Shown here one piece after another: positions 27,068 through 36,183 of a DNA stretch of 64,000 bases. The notes under the pieces are model-generated. The model did not search any database. It was not told where the DNA came from and worked only from the letters and a program-made list of their open reading frames with translations. The DNA is from Nostoc sp. CENA543 (GTDB taxonomy: Bacteria > Cyanobacteriota > Cyanobacteriia > Cyanobacteriales > Nostocaceae), in NCBI RefSeq assembly GCF_002896875.1, contig NZ_CP023278.1, forward strand, positions 3,596,001 to 3,660,000, read 5' to 3'. The translations under genes and the position numbers were made by a program. How positions within the stretch are numbered: position 1 is the first letter of the stretch; each line of letters starts with the position of its first letter.

Positions 27068-27691
27068 ATGACTACAACGATAGACCAAGCAAAACAACAA
27101 AAGCCCCTGAGTTTTGAAGAGTTTCTCACCTTTTATGGTAGCGATCGCCATTATGAACTGATCGATGGAGAAGTATTTGACTTGGAAACTGGACTGCATG
27201 AAGAGGTTGCAGCTTTCATTACCACCAAGATTTGCGTTCAGATTGACAGCGCAGGCTTACCTTGGTTTGTTCTTCAGCGAGGACTATTGCGCCCTTCTAA
27301 CATCGGTATGACAGCATTTCGACCTGACGTTGCAGTTGTTGATAGAAATGAACTCACCAAAGAACCACTGTGGTCTGAACAATCAATTCTGACCCTTGGT
27401 AGTTCAATTAAGTTGGTGGTAGAAGTTGTTAGTAGTAACTGGCAAAATGACTATGCCCGGAAAGTTGAAGACTACGCGGTTTTAGGTATTCCCGAATACT
27501 GGATTGCAGATTATGCAGGTATTGGTGGTACTCGACACATTGGCAAACCCAAACAACCCACCCTCTCTATCTGTACCCTAGCGAATGGAGAATATGAAAT
27601 TCAACAGTTTCGGGGTACTCAAAACATCGTCTCTTTCACCTTTCCAGGGTTAAAACTAACGGCTGAACAGGTGTTGAGGGCAGGTAGGTAA
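27068..27691 (+). CDS. Uma2 family protein (DUF820, PD-(D/E)XK nuclease-like)
   Basis: A 207-residue DUF820/Uma2 protein, a family very abundant in filamentous cyanobacteria with a PD-(D/E)XK restriction-nuclease-like fold. Signatures are LSFEEFLTFYGSDRHYELIDGEVFDLE at the start, the Asp in FRPDVAVVDRNEL, Glu in KLVVEVVSSNW and the family block DYARKVEDYAVLGIPEYWIADY. Nuclease activity has not been generally shown for the family. It is a single gene with no obvious partner. Confidence 0.93.
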   Translation: MTTTIDQAKQQKPLSFEEFLTFYGSDRHYELIDGEVFDLETGLHEEVAAFITTKICVQIDSAGLPWFVLQRGLLRPSNIGMTAFRPDVAVVDRNELTKEPLWSEQSILTLGSSIKLVVEVVSSNWQNDYARKVEDYAVLGIPEYWIADYAGIGGTRHIGKPKQPTLSICTLANGEYEIQQFRGTQNIVSFTFPGLKLTAEQVLRAGR

Positions 27692-27734
27692 TGGTAATAC
27701 CTTTTTTTAATTGAAGATGCACTTGATTCTGCAC

Positions 27735-27763
27735 TGTAGAGACTTTGTATGCAACATCTCTAC
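27735..27763. repeat. Dispersed hairpin element (GTAGAGA...TCTCTAC)
   Basis: GTAGAGA and TCTCTAC flank an imperfect GACTTTGTATGCAACA loop region. It is a weaker copy of the hairpin at 8111-8137 and could double as a terminator for the Uma2 gene, though no T-run follows. Confidence 0.5.
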
Positions 27764-27912
27764 ATCATTTACTTGGTGCAACTTCCTAGAGAATTGGTAT
27801 AAGGACGAAAATTTGCACAATAGAACGAAGAATTAAGACTTTCATCGAGTTAAAAATAGTACCATAATCAAGGTTTTAACTAATCCCGAACTCAGATTAA
27901 TTCTAAATTCCT

Positions 27913-29460
27913 ATGACCGAAGTCACTCTTCCCGCTTTAATTGAGCAAATGTTGCAGTCAGGGTTCTACCCCCATCCTGTACAAGAATCCATTCAACTCA
28001 TTCAAACCCACGTTTCCTATGTGTTGCTGACTGGGGACTATGCCTATAAATTGAAAAAACCAGTCAATTTTGGTTTTTTAGATTTCTCCACCCTAGAGAA
28101 ACGCCAGCATTTTTGTCAGGAAGAATTGCGGTTAAATCAACGGGGCGCGGGGGAACTCTATTTGGAAGTGTTACCGATAACGTTGCAAGATGAGCAGTAT
28201 ATTCTAGGGGGGACAGGTGAGGCTGTAGAATATGCAGTTAAAATGCGTCAGTTTCCCCAAGATACTCTACTTAGTTCACTATTTGCTGAAGGGAAGTTAG
28301 ACGAAACCCATTTAGAAGAATTAGGACGGGTTGTGGCACAATACCACGCCAAAACCGAGACGAATGACTATATTCGGAGTTTTGGGGAAGTAGCTCAAGT
28401 TAGAGCCGCATTTGATGAAAATTACCAGCAAACCGAAAAATATATTGGCGGGCCGCAAACTCAGACACAGTTTGATGAAACTAAAGCTTACACAGACCGT
28501 TTTTTTGCCGAAAAACAAGAGTTATTTCAACGCCGCATCCAAAATGACTATATTCGGGAATGTCATGGCGACTTACACCTGAGAAATATTTGTCTGTGGC
28601 AAGATAAAATTTTGCTGTTTGATTGTATTGAATTTAACGAACCATTCCGCTTTGTGGATGTCATGTTCGATGTTGCTTATGCAGTCATGGATTTAGAAGC
28701 ACAGCAGCGTCCTGATTTAAGTAATGCTTATCTTAATACTTATTTAGAAGAGACTGGTGATTGGGAAGGATTAGAAGTATTACCAATATATGTAAATCGT
28801 CAATCCTATGTCCGAGCCAAGGTGACATCATTTTTGTTAGATGACCCCAGTGTACCAGCTAGTGTCAAAGAAGAAGCCAGCAAAACAGCAGCCCAATACT
28901 ACAAACTAGCTTGGGAATATACTCAACCCAAACAAGGAAAACTCCTGTTAATGTCGGGGTTATCTGGTTCAGGTAAAAGTACCACAGCTAAATATTTAGC
29001 ACGACAAACAGGCGCGATTCATATTCGTTCGGATGCAGTTAGAAAACACTTAGGGGGAATTCCTCTGCATGAACGGGGAGGCGATGACTTATATACCCCC
29101 GAAATGACACACAAAACTTATGCACGGTTATTGAATTTGGGGATTATACTAGCTAATCAAGGTTACACCGTAATTTTAGATGCTAAGTATGATAAACAAG
29201 AACTGAGACAAGAAGCGATCGCCCAAGCCCAAAAACACCAACTACCCCTGCAAATTATTTACTGCACAGCACCCTTAGAAGTAGTCAAAGAACGTCTAGC
29301 TAACCGTACTGGTGATATTGCTGATGCCACCGTAGATTTATTAGCCTCACAACTCAAGCAAGCAGAAGCCTTTACCGACACCGAAAAACCCTACGTACAA
29401 ATTTGGGATACAACCCAACCACCACAAACACAATTACCAAAATTCAGTAGTATAAAGTAA
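27913..29460 (+). CDS. Phosphotransferase (APH-like) fused to AAA/zeta-toxin-like kinase
   Basis: A 515-residue two-domain protein. Residues 1-330 resemble aminoglycoside phosphotransferase-like kinases, with the catalytic HGDLHLRN motif at 218-225 and a metal-binding FDCIEF shortly after. Residues about 340-515 form a P-loop NTPase: SGLSGSGKST with Lys355, then RSDAVRKHLGG, an adenylyl-sulfate or zeta-toxin-like small-molecule kinase type. The two-domain fusion is common in bacteria, but its substrates are unknown. The N-terminal half does not imply antibiotic resistance. It appears to be monocistronic. Confidence 0.88.
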   Translation: MTEVTLPALIEQMLQSGFYPHPVQESIQLIQTHVSYVLLTGDYAYKLKKPVNFGFLDFSTLEKRQHFCQEELRLNQRGAGELYLEVLPITLQDEQYILGGTGEAVEYAVKMRQFPQDTLLSSLFAEGKLDETHLEELGRVVAQYHAKTETNDYIRSFGEVAQVRAAFDENYQQTEKYIGGPQTQTQFDETKAYTDRFFAEKQELFQRRIQNDYIRECHGDLHLRNICLWQDKILLFDCIEFNEPFRFVDVMFDVAYAVMDLEAQQRPDLSNAYLNTYLEETGDWEGLEVLPIYVNRQSYVRAKVTSFLLDDPSVPASVKEEASKTAAQYYKLAWEYTQPKQGKLLLMSGLSGSGKSTTAKYLARQTGAIHIRSDAVRKHLGGIPLHERGGDDLYTPEMTHKTYARLLNLGIILANQGYTVILDAKYDKQELRQEAIAQAQKHQLPLQIIYCTAPLEVVKERLANRTGDIADATVDLLASQLKQAEAFTDTEKPYVQIWDTTQPPQTQLPKFSSIK

Positions 29461-29767
29461 ATATTTTGAGGATGGGGCAGGGGGTGGAAGAATTTTGGAC
29501 TTTGGATTTTGGATTGAATCATACATTCTAAAATTTAAAATTCCCAATCCAAAATTGAAAGCGCAAGGGACAAGAGGTAATACCAATTCTCCAAAATTAG
29601 GCAACAGATGCAAAGCTTGAAACCCAGATGGTATCTGACTTTCTGAATTGTGTAAAGCCTGCGGCATAGCTACGCTTAGAGCGAAGCAAGACGTTAGTCC
29701 ATTGCGAATTGGTATAAAAACTTTTATACACCCTTACACCCTTACATCCCTACACCCCTACACCCCT
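29461..29767. repeat. Repeat-rich intergenic region
   Basis: About 300 bp composed of known-style dispersed sequence: GGACTTTGGATTTTGGATT and TTTAAAATTCCCAATCC (29497-29558), a GC-rich element with GCCTGCGGCATAGCTACGC (29658-29685), and a CACCCTTACATCCCTACACC pyrimidine-rich array (29730-29766) ending at the next ATG. No gene is supported. Confidence 0.6.
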
Positions 29768-30274
29768 ATGTCACAAAACAAAAACTTATTCAATTTTTCC
29801 CCTGAGTCTATATCTCAATTTCTCTTTGGGGCATTCATCGCATTTATTTTGAACTCGACAGGAACACCAATTACCTTAAGTATTTTCTTGGGGATTTTGG
29901 GTTGGTTTATGTTGGGTTGGTTTACTAATGCCACTAAAACTAGTCCTCAACCTCCCACAGTACCCTCGGCTGATGGGATTGATGCTGGATTAAAGTATTG
30001 GTTATTTTTCTTACTAGGATTTAGTTTATTAGGCTATCCGGCACTCATGAGCATCATACTTGGTGGTATTGGTGCTTTGGCTGGGGGTTGGACAATTGCT
30101 TGGTGGAGAAGCAAGGAACAACCTCAAACACAATTACCAGTAGAAGTTGTAGAAGAGGTGGAAGGTCAACAGCAACAGTCTACCAGTAGAATTACCCGAC
30201 AGCAAAAAAGGAGATCTAGCCGTCGCTATCGTCGCACACCTGGTAGTTTTAGTTTTAAGTTTTGGAATAAGTAG
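29768..30274 (+). CDS. Hypothetical membrane protein with basic tail
   Basis: A 168-residue protein. Two long hydrophobic regions (about residues 17-56 and 75-113) probably form four membrane helices. The C-terminal 50 residues are Gln-rich, then very basic (RRSSRRYRR) and should be cytoplasmic. I chose the ATG at 29768; upstream codons in the same frame come from repeat DNA. I do not recognise a family. It lies upstream of the YdcF-like gene on the same strand. Confidence 0.65.
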   Translation: MSQNKNLFNFSPESISQFLFGAFIAFILNSTGTPITLSIFLGILGWFMLGWFTNATKTSPQPPTVPSADGIDAGLKYWLFFLLGFSLLGYPALMSIILGGIGALAGGWTIAWWRSKEQPQTQLPVEVVEEVEGQQQQSTSRITRQQKRRSSRRYRRTPGSFSFKFWNK

Positions 30275-30424
30275 GGATTGGGGATTAGGTATTGGGGACT
30301 GGGAAGATAGGGGAGTGTGGGGAGTGTGGGGAGTGTGGGGGGAAAGATTTCTTCCCTATCCTCCCTATCCTCCCACCCCTCCCACACTTCCTGCTTGCCC
30401 TCTCCCATAACTGAATTACCTGTT

Positions 30425-31216
30425 ATGTTTTTATATCTTTCTAAGTTACTACCGTTATTTTTTTACCCTTTAGGGCTGGCTTGTGTCAGTTTAGTATTTG
30501 CTTTATTTAATCTGGGGAAACGACCGCGTGTTGCAGCGATCGCTATTTCTTGGGCGTTAATTTTATTATTATTGTGCGGTAATGCTTGGGTTGCTAAATA
30601 TTTGGTGCGATCGCTAGAATGGCAAAATATTCCCTCAGCGCAATTACCTACAGCAGAAGCAATAGTGGTACTAGGTGGTGCAACTAAATCAGCCTTTCCT
30701 CCACGTCCGACAGTTGATTTGAGTGAACAAGGCGATCGCGTGATTTATGCGGCTCAACTATACCGTCAAAAAAAAGCTCCTTTAATTATCCTCAGTGGTG
30801 GAAGAATTGATTGGCGTGGAAGTGGTTCATCAGAATCAGCAGATATGGTGACTCTCCTGACATCTATCGGGATTCCCGGCGAAGCACTAATTCAAGAACC
30901 AGATTCTCTCAATACTTATCAAAATGCCGTCAATGTCAAAAAAATTCTTGAATCTCGCGGTATTCGGCAAATACTGTTAGTCACTTCCGCCTTACATATG
31001 CCGCGATCGTTGAAAATTTTTCAGCGTCAAGGTATTGATGCTATCCCCGCACCAACAGACTTTCTCGTCAGCCAAGGTGAACTCCAAGAACTCACCAGCA
31101 GCCCCAAAGCCGCTATCCTCAACTTATTACCAGACACTGACAATCTACATCAATTTACTAATGCCCTTAAAGAATATGTTGGTAGCTTCGTTTATTGGTT
31201 ACGGGGATGGTTGTGA
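30425..31216 (+). CDS. YdcF/ElyC (DUF218) family envelope protein
   Basis: A 263-residue protein with two N-terminal membrane helices (about residues 8-28 and 38-58) and a DUF218 domain: IVVLGGAT, PLIILSGGRID, EPDSLNTYQNAVN, LVTSALHMPRS and a later RQGIDAIPAPTDF. Family members such as ElyC and SanA act in envelope integrity and peptidoglycan or undecaprenyl-phosphate-linked steps. The start was placed at ATG 30425 because the frame upstream is made from repeat DNA. It lies just before the convergent end of the polysaccharide locus. Confidence 0.85.
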   Translation: MFLYLSKLLPLFFYPLGLACVSLVFALFNLGKRPRVAAIAISWALILLLLCGNAWVAKYLVRSLEWQNIPSAQLPTAEAIVVLGGATKSAFPPRPTVDLSEQGDRVIYAAQLYRQKKAPLIILSGGRIDWRGSGSSESADMVTLLTSIGIPGEALIQEPDSLNTYQNAVNVKKILESRGIRQILLVTSALHMPRSLKIFQRQGIDAIPAPTDFLVSQGELQELTSSPKAAILNLLPDTDNLHQFTNALKEYVGSFVYWLRGWL

Positions 31217-31395
31217 TTAGTCAATAGTCATTAGTCATTAGTCATTAGTCATTAGTCATTAGTCATTAGTCAGCACTCAGCACTCAGCACCGACTAAACG
31301 CCGCGCTATCGCTAACAGCACGGGCTAAACGCCGCGCTACCGCTAACAGCACGGGCTAAACGCCGCGCTACCGCTAACAGCACTCATTACTCATT
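31217..31395. repeat. Compound repeat with three tandem 31-bp GC-rich units
   Basis: An ATTAGTC heptamer array (31222-31271, about seven copies), CAGCACTCAGCACT, then three head-to-tail copies of a 31-bp unit containing GGCTAAACGCCGCGCTACCG (about 31289-31321, 31322-31352, 31353-31383), ending with CACTCATTACTCATTACTC. The first copy has two substitutions; the second and third are identical. It separates the YdcF-like gene from the O-antigen-ligase gene. Confidence 0.92.
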
Positions 31396-31407
31396 ACTCA
31401 TCCCTAA

Positions 31408-32832
31408 CTAATCAAATCGGGAATTTACATGATACTTGTGTCCTGCCATTGCAAGAGCGATAAAGCCCCAAAGTACCATCCCAGGCATCCCTAACATTCC
31501 ACTATTACCTAACAGCGTTGATAACATCCCCACACTAATTGCTCTAGATGCAGCCATAAAAGTATCAAACCGATATTCAGAATATTGAAAAGACCCCGCA
31601 AACGCCATAAATATTGCGACTAAGTAAAATACACCGCCAAACCAACCTAATGTGAAAAACATATCTAAAATGCCACTATCAATCACAATTGGTTCTAAAA
31701 TGCCTTTTTTATTCACAATAAAAGTATTGCCGACACCGTTACCTAAACCATTAGTTAAAGCACTATTAAGACCATCTTCATATATTTTTTGTCTGACCTT
31801 AGCACTATCATCTTTATCTAACTGAGAAAAAGTTTCAAATCTACTAGTAATAGGTTCAGAAAATTCTTTGATTTGTGTTAATGGAACTATACATAGTGCC
31901 ATAATCAAAATAGTTATGAACAGGCGCATTTGCAGATGTGCTTTTAAGGCGGTGATGAAGGTGAGAAATGCTATTAACCAACCACCCCACAATGTACGTA
32001 CTGTTGTGAGTAAGAAAGCCAAATACCCAATTGCAGAAGCAGGAATACGAAGAAAATTTTTATTACTAAATAACAATACCAAACCAGCCATCATCATAGC
32101 GGCATAGGGTGCAGGAGATGCCATCGTACTCCAAACCCTTAATTTTAAAGGCTCAGGATCACCCATACTAGTCAACTTTGTACTAGTTAACCAGAATATA
32201 TCCCACTCAGGCGCGACTAAAAACTGTATCACCCCATAAATACCCGTGACTAATACACCCCAAAGAAAAGTCCGCTCGATAGTACGACGGTATGAGGGAT
32301 AGTCTCGCCAGTTAATAAATAAATAAAAACCAAAAGTAATAGGTGTTAACCAATCTAAAAGACCCCGCGCCGCAGTAAAAGGTGAGGTTTTAATCACGCC
32401 AATCAGAAAGCCGTAAAACACACCTAAAAAGGCCAAAACAAAAGGTAAACTGCCTTGGCGCAGTGACCTTGGCAGTTCTTTTAAAAAAGTATGTAAAGTT
32501 AATAACGTCACCAAGTATTGTGACACCAACATAAAACGCGTTGCGTCCCAACCACTTCTATAATCGACCAAACGAGCCACAAACGGCGTAACAAACCAAA
32601 TCCACCAAGTAAAGCCTGTATAAAGTAAAGGATATCGCAGATATAAAAAAATACCGACAGCCAAGGACATGATCACATAAGCCGTGCGAAGAATACCCGC
32701 CGCACCAGCAAAAATACAGACTGCGGAAAACAAAATGAAAGATAATATAGCTGCCCAAGCCAACGGCGGTTGTTTTCCGAACACAAACTGTTTTTTCTGC
32801 GGACTATTAGGAAGTGTATGTATCTGAACCAC
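31408..32832 (-). CDS. O-antigen ligase/polymerase-like membrane protein
   Basis: A 474-residue integral membrane protein with about ten to twelve hydrophobic helices spread along its length and a periplasmic loop between about residues 305 and 385. The Wzy/WaaL-type family has low sequence identity; the pattern here, with the GDPEPLKLRVWSTMASPAPYAAMM loop and late NGLGNGVGN segment, is typical of O-antigen ligase-like proteins in cyanobacterial polysaccharide loci. It would polymerise or ligate lipid-linked repeat units. It is the last gene of the leftward polysaccharide cluster. Confidence 0.8.
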   Translation of the reverse strand: MVQIHTLPNSPQKKQFVFGKQPPLAWAAILSFILFSAVCIFAGAAGILRTAYVIMSLAVGIFLYLRYPLLYTGFTWWIWFVTPFVARLVDYRSGWDATRFMLVSQYLVTLLTLHTFLKELPRSLRQGSLPFVLAFLGVFYGFLIGVIKTSPFTAARGLLDWLTPITFGFYLFINWRDYPSYRRTIERTFLWGVLVTGIYGVIQFLVAPEWDIFWLTSTKLTSMGDPEPLKLRVWSTMASPAPYAAMMMAGLVLLFSNKNFLRIPASAIGYLAFLLTTVRTLWGGWLIAFLTFITALKAHLQMRLFITILIMALCIVPLTQIKEFSEPITSRFETFSQLDKDDSAKVRQKIYEDGLNSALTNGLGNGVGNTFIVNKKGILEPIVIDSGILDMFFTLGWFGGVFYLVAIFMAFAGSFQYSEYRFDTFMAASRAISVGMLSTLLGNSGMLGMPGMVLWGFIALAMAGHKYHVNSRFD

Positions 32833-32901
32833 TTAAAATCTCCGGTTAGTCAATGGTCAATGGTCATTAGTCATTAGTTATTAGTTATTAGTTATTAGCC
32901 A

Positions 32902-33873
32902 TTACTCATTACTCATTACTCTTTCTTCCCTATGCCCCATTCCCCATTCCCTTTTGAATTGCCACGTTTGCCAACCTTGCCAGCGACCACGCCAGGATGC
33001 TAGTAGTTTTTGTCCTGCTAACAGGCCTTCGCTGGGGAGAAAACGTAACCATTGAATTAAACCCATAGCGTCCCTTGTTCCTACTAATCCAGCCCAGGCC
33101 AAAAACGCTAATCTTTGTATGGGCGATAAATGTTCTAGTAATGCTAAGGTTTCGTTGTGTACGGCATTAACTACAGCAATGGCATTGAATTGATTGCGCT
33201 GATCTTCGTCAAATCTTTGGGCGGGATAATGGTTAACTCCGACTTGAGGATCATAAATGAGTTTCCAGCCGGCGCGCTTTAGGGCGAGACAAAAGGCTAC
33301 TTCAAAGTGGACTTGCGCGCCTGTACCTAGCATCCGTTGGTCAAAGTGCAATTTTTGAATGGCTTGACGGCGAAAGCTCATGTTAACACCCTTGAGAACA
33401 TCTACCTCACGGGGTGCGCCGATGCCTTGATGGTGATTACCAATGATGCGTCCAAACCAATGCACTTGTCCCACGACTGGACAAGCACCATCTTCTAAAT
33501 GTTTTCCGTGATATACCCAATCACGTCCGCCGACTCCGGCGACACGCTCATCTGCCAGGAAATGAGTCTCAATCTGTGCTAACCAATTACTATGAGGGGC
33601 AGCATCATCATCGGTAAAGGCGACAATGTCTCCTTGGGCAACATTTAAACCCGCATTCATCGCTGCTACTACACCAGGAATAGTGACTGTAGTGGCGCGT
33701 AATGGTAAAAGCAGAGGGTCAAAGGTGGTGAGAAATTCCCAGGTTTCTTGGTCAGAATCACGGACTACTAATACTACTTCATCGGCTGGTCTTATTTGTT
33801 TGTGTAAGGCATGCAAACAGCGTTCTAGGTCTTTGGTACGACGGTAAGTAGGGATGATGACGGTAATTTTCAT
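32902..33873 (-). CDS. Glycosyltransferase family 2
   Basis: A 323-residue GT2 (GT-A fold) enzyme starting MKITVIIPTYRR, with the nucleotide-sugar metal motif DDD at FTDDDAAPHSNW and a galactosyltransferase-type C-terminal region (VNMSFRRQAIQKL). The frame is open to 33909, but the ATG at 33873 overlaps the TAA of the upstream GT4 gene as TAATG, so it is the likely start and translation is coupled. It lies between the GT4 gene and the O-antigen-ligase-like gene. Donor and acceptor sugars cannot be told. Confidence 0.88.
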   Translation of the reverse strand: MKITVIIPTYRRTKDLERCLHALHKQIRPADEVVLVVRDSDQETWEFLTTFDPLLLPLRATTVTIPGVVAAMNAGLNVAQGDIVAFTDDDAAPHSNWLAQIETHFLADERVAGVGGRDWVYHGKHLEDGACPVVGQVHWFGRIIGNHHQGIGAPREVDVLKGVNMSFRRQAIQKLHFDQRMLGTGAQVHFEVAFCLALKRAGWKLIYDPQVGVNHYPAQRFDEDQRNQFNAIAVVNAVHNETLALLEHLSPIQRLAFLAWAGLVGTRDAMGLIQWLRFLPSEGLLAGQKLLASWRGRWQGWQTWQFKREWGMGHREERVMSNE

Positions 33874-35000
33874 TACTGCTTTAATTCCTCGAATAAATCC
33901 ACATAGCACTTAGCCATGTTTGTCCAACTGTGTTGTATGGCGATCGCTCTGGCGGCTGTACCCATTGTTTGTCTCAGCAGGCGATCGCTACTCAAAGTCA
34001 ACATCGCTTTGGCTAAACCTTCTATATCGTCTGAGTCTGCCAAAACCATGCCAGATTCAGGTTTTACTAAGTCGGCTGCACCTGTACTACTAGCGGTAAT
34101 CACGGCTAAACCAGAAGCCATTGCCTCAATTACTACTAAACCAAACGGCTCATACCGAGAGGGAAACACGAAAAAATCAACCGCTTTCATCAAGTCGGGA
34201 ATATCACGGCGTAGTCCCAGAAAATGGACTCGCTCTTGCAATCCCAAAGCTGCGGCTAACTCCAGATAGGGACTACCTTCCGTAATTCCAGCTACCGCCA
34301 GATGTAAATCAGGAACTTTGGCTAAAGCTTTGAGAACTGTATCTAGATTTTTACGAGAAAGTCTGATATCACCAGCAAACAACGCCAGAGGAACTTCTGT
34401 TGGTAGATTCCATTGTTGACGGTCAATTTTTCCTGGTGCAAATTCCTCTAAATCCACACCGTTGACAATGACTCGAATATTTTTTGGTAGAACACCAATG
34501 GCTTGTAAATCCTGCGCCACCTTCTTAGAAACTGCCACCACAAACCGCGCCTGACGAAAAGCTCGTTTTTCCCAATGTGCATTTAAAGCTGTATATAACC
34601 ACTGGTAAAAGTTATAAAAAATTCGGCGTGACTTGGGTGCAGTCTTTCCAGAAGAAAATTTCAACCAAGAACTATGGACAAAATGTGCTGCATTGACATC
34701 ACCACGCCCATGAGTAATTGCACCATTGATTTTAACTACATCAATCTCATGGCGATGTTGACGCAACCAGTTTGTACTGACAAAAGCAAAGATAAAATTA
34801 CGCAATAATTCCGTCGGCCATCCTTCCACCGGAATAGCCACCCAATTAACTTGGGGATGTTGTTGTAATTCAGTCGCTACTTGACTAGCTAATAAAGTAA
34901 CGTGATGACCACGACGAATAGCTTCTAAAGCCACTTCATAATTTACTCGTCCTTGACCATCACCTTTAATGACATTATGTGTAACAATACATACTTTCAC
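33873..35000 (-). CDS. Glycosyltransferase family 4
   Basis: A 375-residue GT-B enzyme. The N-terminal Rossmann domain begins MKVCIVTHNVIKGDGQGRVNYE; the C-terminal donor-binding domain has VIVNGVDLEEF, LFAGDIRLSRKNLDTVL and the E-x7-E motif in YEPFGLVVIEAMASG. Its stop codon overlaps the start of the next GT2 gene (TAATG). It is cytoplasmic and should add a sugar to the lipid-linked repeat unit. Confidence 0.9.
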   Translation of the reverse strand: MKVCIVTHNVIKGDGQGRVNYEVALEAIRRGHHVTLLASQVATELQQHPQVNWVAIPVEGWPTELLRNFIFAFVSTNWLRQHRHEIDVVKINGAITHGRGDVNAAHFVHSSWLKFSSGKTAPKSRRIFYNFYQWLYTALNAHWEKRAFRQARFVVAVSKKVAQDLQAIGVLPKNIRVIVNGVDLEEFAPGKIDRQQWNLPTEVPLALFAGDIRLSRKNLDTVLKALAKVPDLHLAVAGITEGSPYLELAAALGLQERVHFLGLRRDIPDLMKAVDFFVFPSRYEPFGLVVIEAMASGLAVITASSTGAADLVKPESGMVLADSDDIEGLAKAMLTLSSDRLLRQTMGTAARAIAIQHSWTNMAKCYVDLFEELKQ

Positions 35001-35034
35001 AATTAATTACCCTGTGAAATATTAGGATTAATAG

Positions 35035-35175
35035 GGCATTGGGCATGGGGAATTGGGCATTGGTGGACGAGGTAGACAAGGTAGACAAGGTAGAATTGAT
35101 TTTCTAACTCACAACTCAGCACTCAGCACCGGCTAAACGCCGCGCTTCCGCTAACAGCACTCCCCACTCAGCACT
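35035..35175. repeat. Compound intergenic repeat
   Basis: GGGCATTGGGCATGGGG, then a short tandem GGTAGACAA (35068-35090), CACTCAGCACC and one copy of the GC-rich element GGCTAAACGCCGCGCTTCCG (35130-35149) followed by CTAACAGCAC. Placed between two glycosyltransferase genes. Confidence 0.8.
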
Positions 35176-36054
35176 CTAAACCCCAAACGGTTGCCACAAT
35201 CTTTGAACTTGAGAACGACGAATAATTTCTGGCCAGGCTTGTAGTGAGCCTCGCTTCCATAGATATGCAGTCATGTGTACGACATACACAAAACAAAAAA
35301 CCGCTAGCTTTAAGGCATTAGGGAATAAATTTTTATAACGTTTTATACCAACATAGAGTCTGGCGGCTTCTATAGAAATTTCGTAGTTAGTTAACTTACC
35401 AATGTCAGATACCATCAAAGAGCTTTTACCATTTGCACCGGCATGAAATACTTGTAATTCTGGACAATGGAGAATTTTGTAGCCTCTTTTTAAGGCTCTT
35501 AAACAAAGTTCTGCATCTTCATAACCAAAAAATATATTTTCGTCCCACTGTTCTTGTTCAAGAAACTGACGAGGGAAAATAGACGCATGAATTGCTACAG
35601 TTTCGGGAATATCGCTAGCACAGAAATATCCTCGAAAAGACAACTTGCCAGAAACCATTTGACCGCCATCAGAACAGCGACTGACACCGGAAAGAATAGT
35701 GTTATTTTGCTGTTCTGATGACATTTGCTGATATCGCGCGATCGCACCAGCTAGAAAATCTGAATCAACATAAATATCATCATCAATAAATGCGACAAAG
35801 TCAGTCTCAGACGCAGAAATGGCATTTACTGCATTATTACGATTAGCACAAACACCAATCCGAGGCCCAGTAATATAGATTGTCTGGGGGTATTGTTCAA
35901 CAATCCGATAATTTTGTTGCTGTACTTCTATATCCGGTGAATCATCAGATACCACAACTGAGTGTGGTTTGACATCAGAATTCCACAGCGATCGCAAACA
36001 ATTTTCCAAATCCTGCGGACGATTCCTAGTTGTGATGCAAGCAGATATTCGCAT
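35176..36054 (-). CDS. Glycosyltransferase family 2
   Basis: A 292-residue GT2 enzyme: MRISACITTRNRPQDLENCL at the start, VVSDDSPD, the metal-binding DDD in FIDDDIYVDSDFL, and the late DENIFFGYEDAELCLRALKRGY block with the ED/QxxRW-like acceptor motif. A hydrophobic stretch at about residues 250-268 may tie it to the membrane. It is one of several GT2 genes in tandem here, suggesting a repeat unit of several sugars. Confidence 0.88.
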   Translation of the reverse strand: MRISACITTRNRPQDLENCLRSLWNSDVKPHSVVVSDDSPDIEVQQQNYRIVEQYPQTIYITGPRIGVCANRNNAVNAISASETDFVAFIDDDIYVDSDFLAGAIARYQQMSSEQQNNTILSGVSRCSDGGQMVSGKLSFRGYFCASDIPETVAIHASIFPRQFLEQEQWDENIFFGYEDAELCLRALKRGYKILHCPELQVFHAGANGKSSLMVSDIGKLTNYEISIEAARLYVGIKRYKNLFPNALKLAVFCFVYVVHMTAYLWKRGSLQAWPEIIRRSQVQRLWQPFGV

Positions 36055-36063
36055 TTTAGTTAC

Positions 36064-36183
36064 CTATTTATTTAGGGAATGGGGAATTGGGAATGGGGAA
36101 TCGGGAATAGGGAATCGGGATTAGGGATTGGGGACTAATGACTAATGACTAATGACTAATGACTAATGACTAATGACTATTGA
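36064..36183. repeat. Two heptamer arrays between GT2 genes
   Basis: GGGGAATTGGGAATGGGGAA-type repeats at 36075-36132, then a GACTAAT array (about six copies) at 36133-36180, ending just inside the stop of the next gene. Confidence 0.85.

Noticed and set aside
31217-31395. CRISPR array
   Set aside because: The units are head-to-tail without spacers of constant length; it is a tandem repeat and no cas gene is near.
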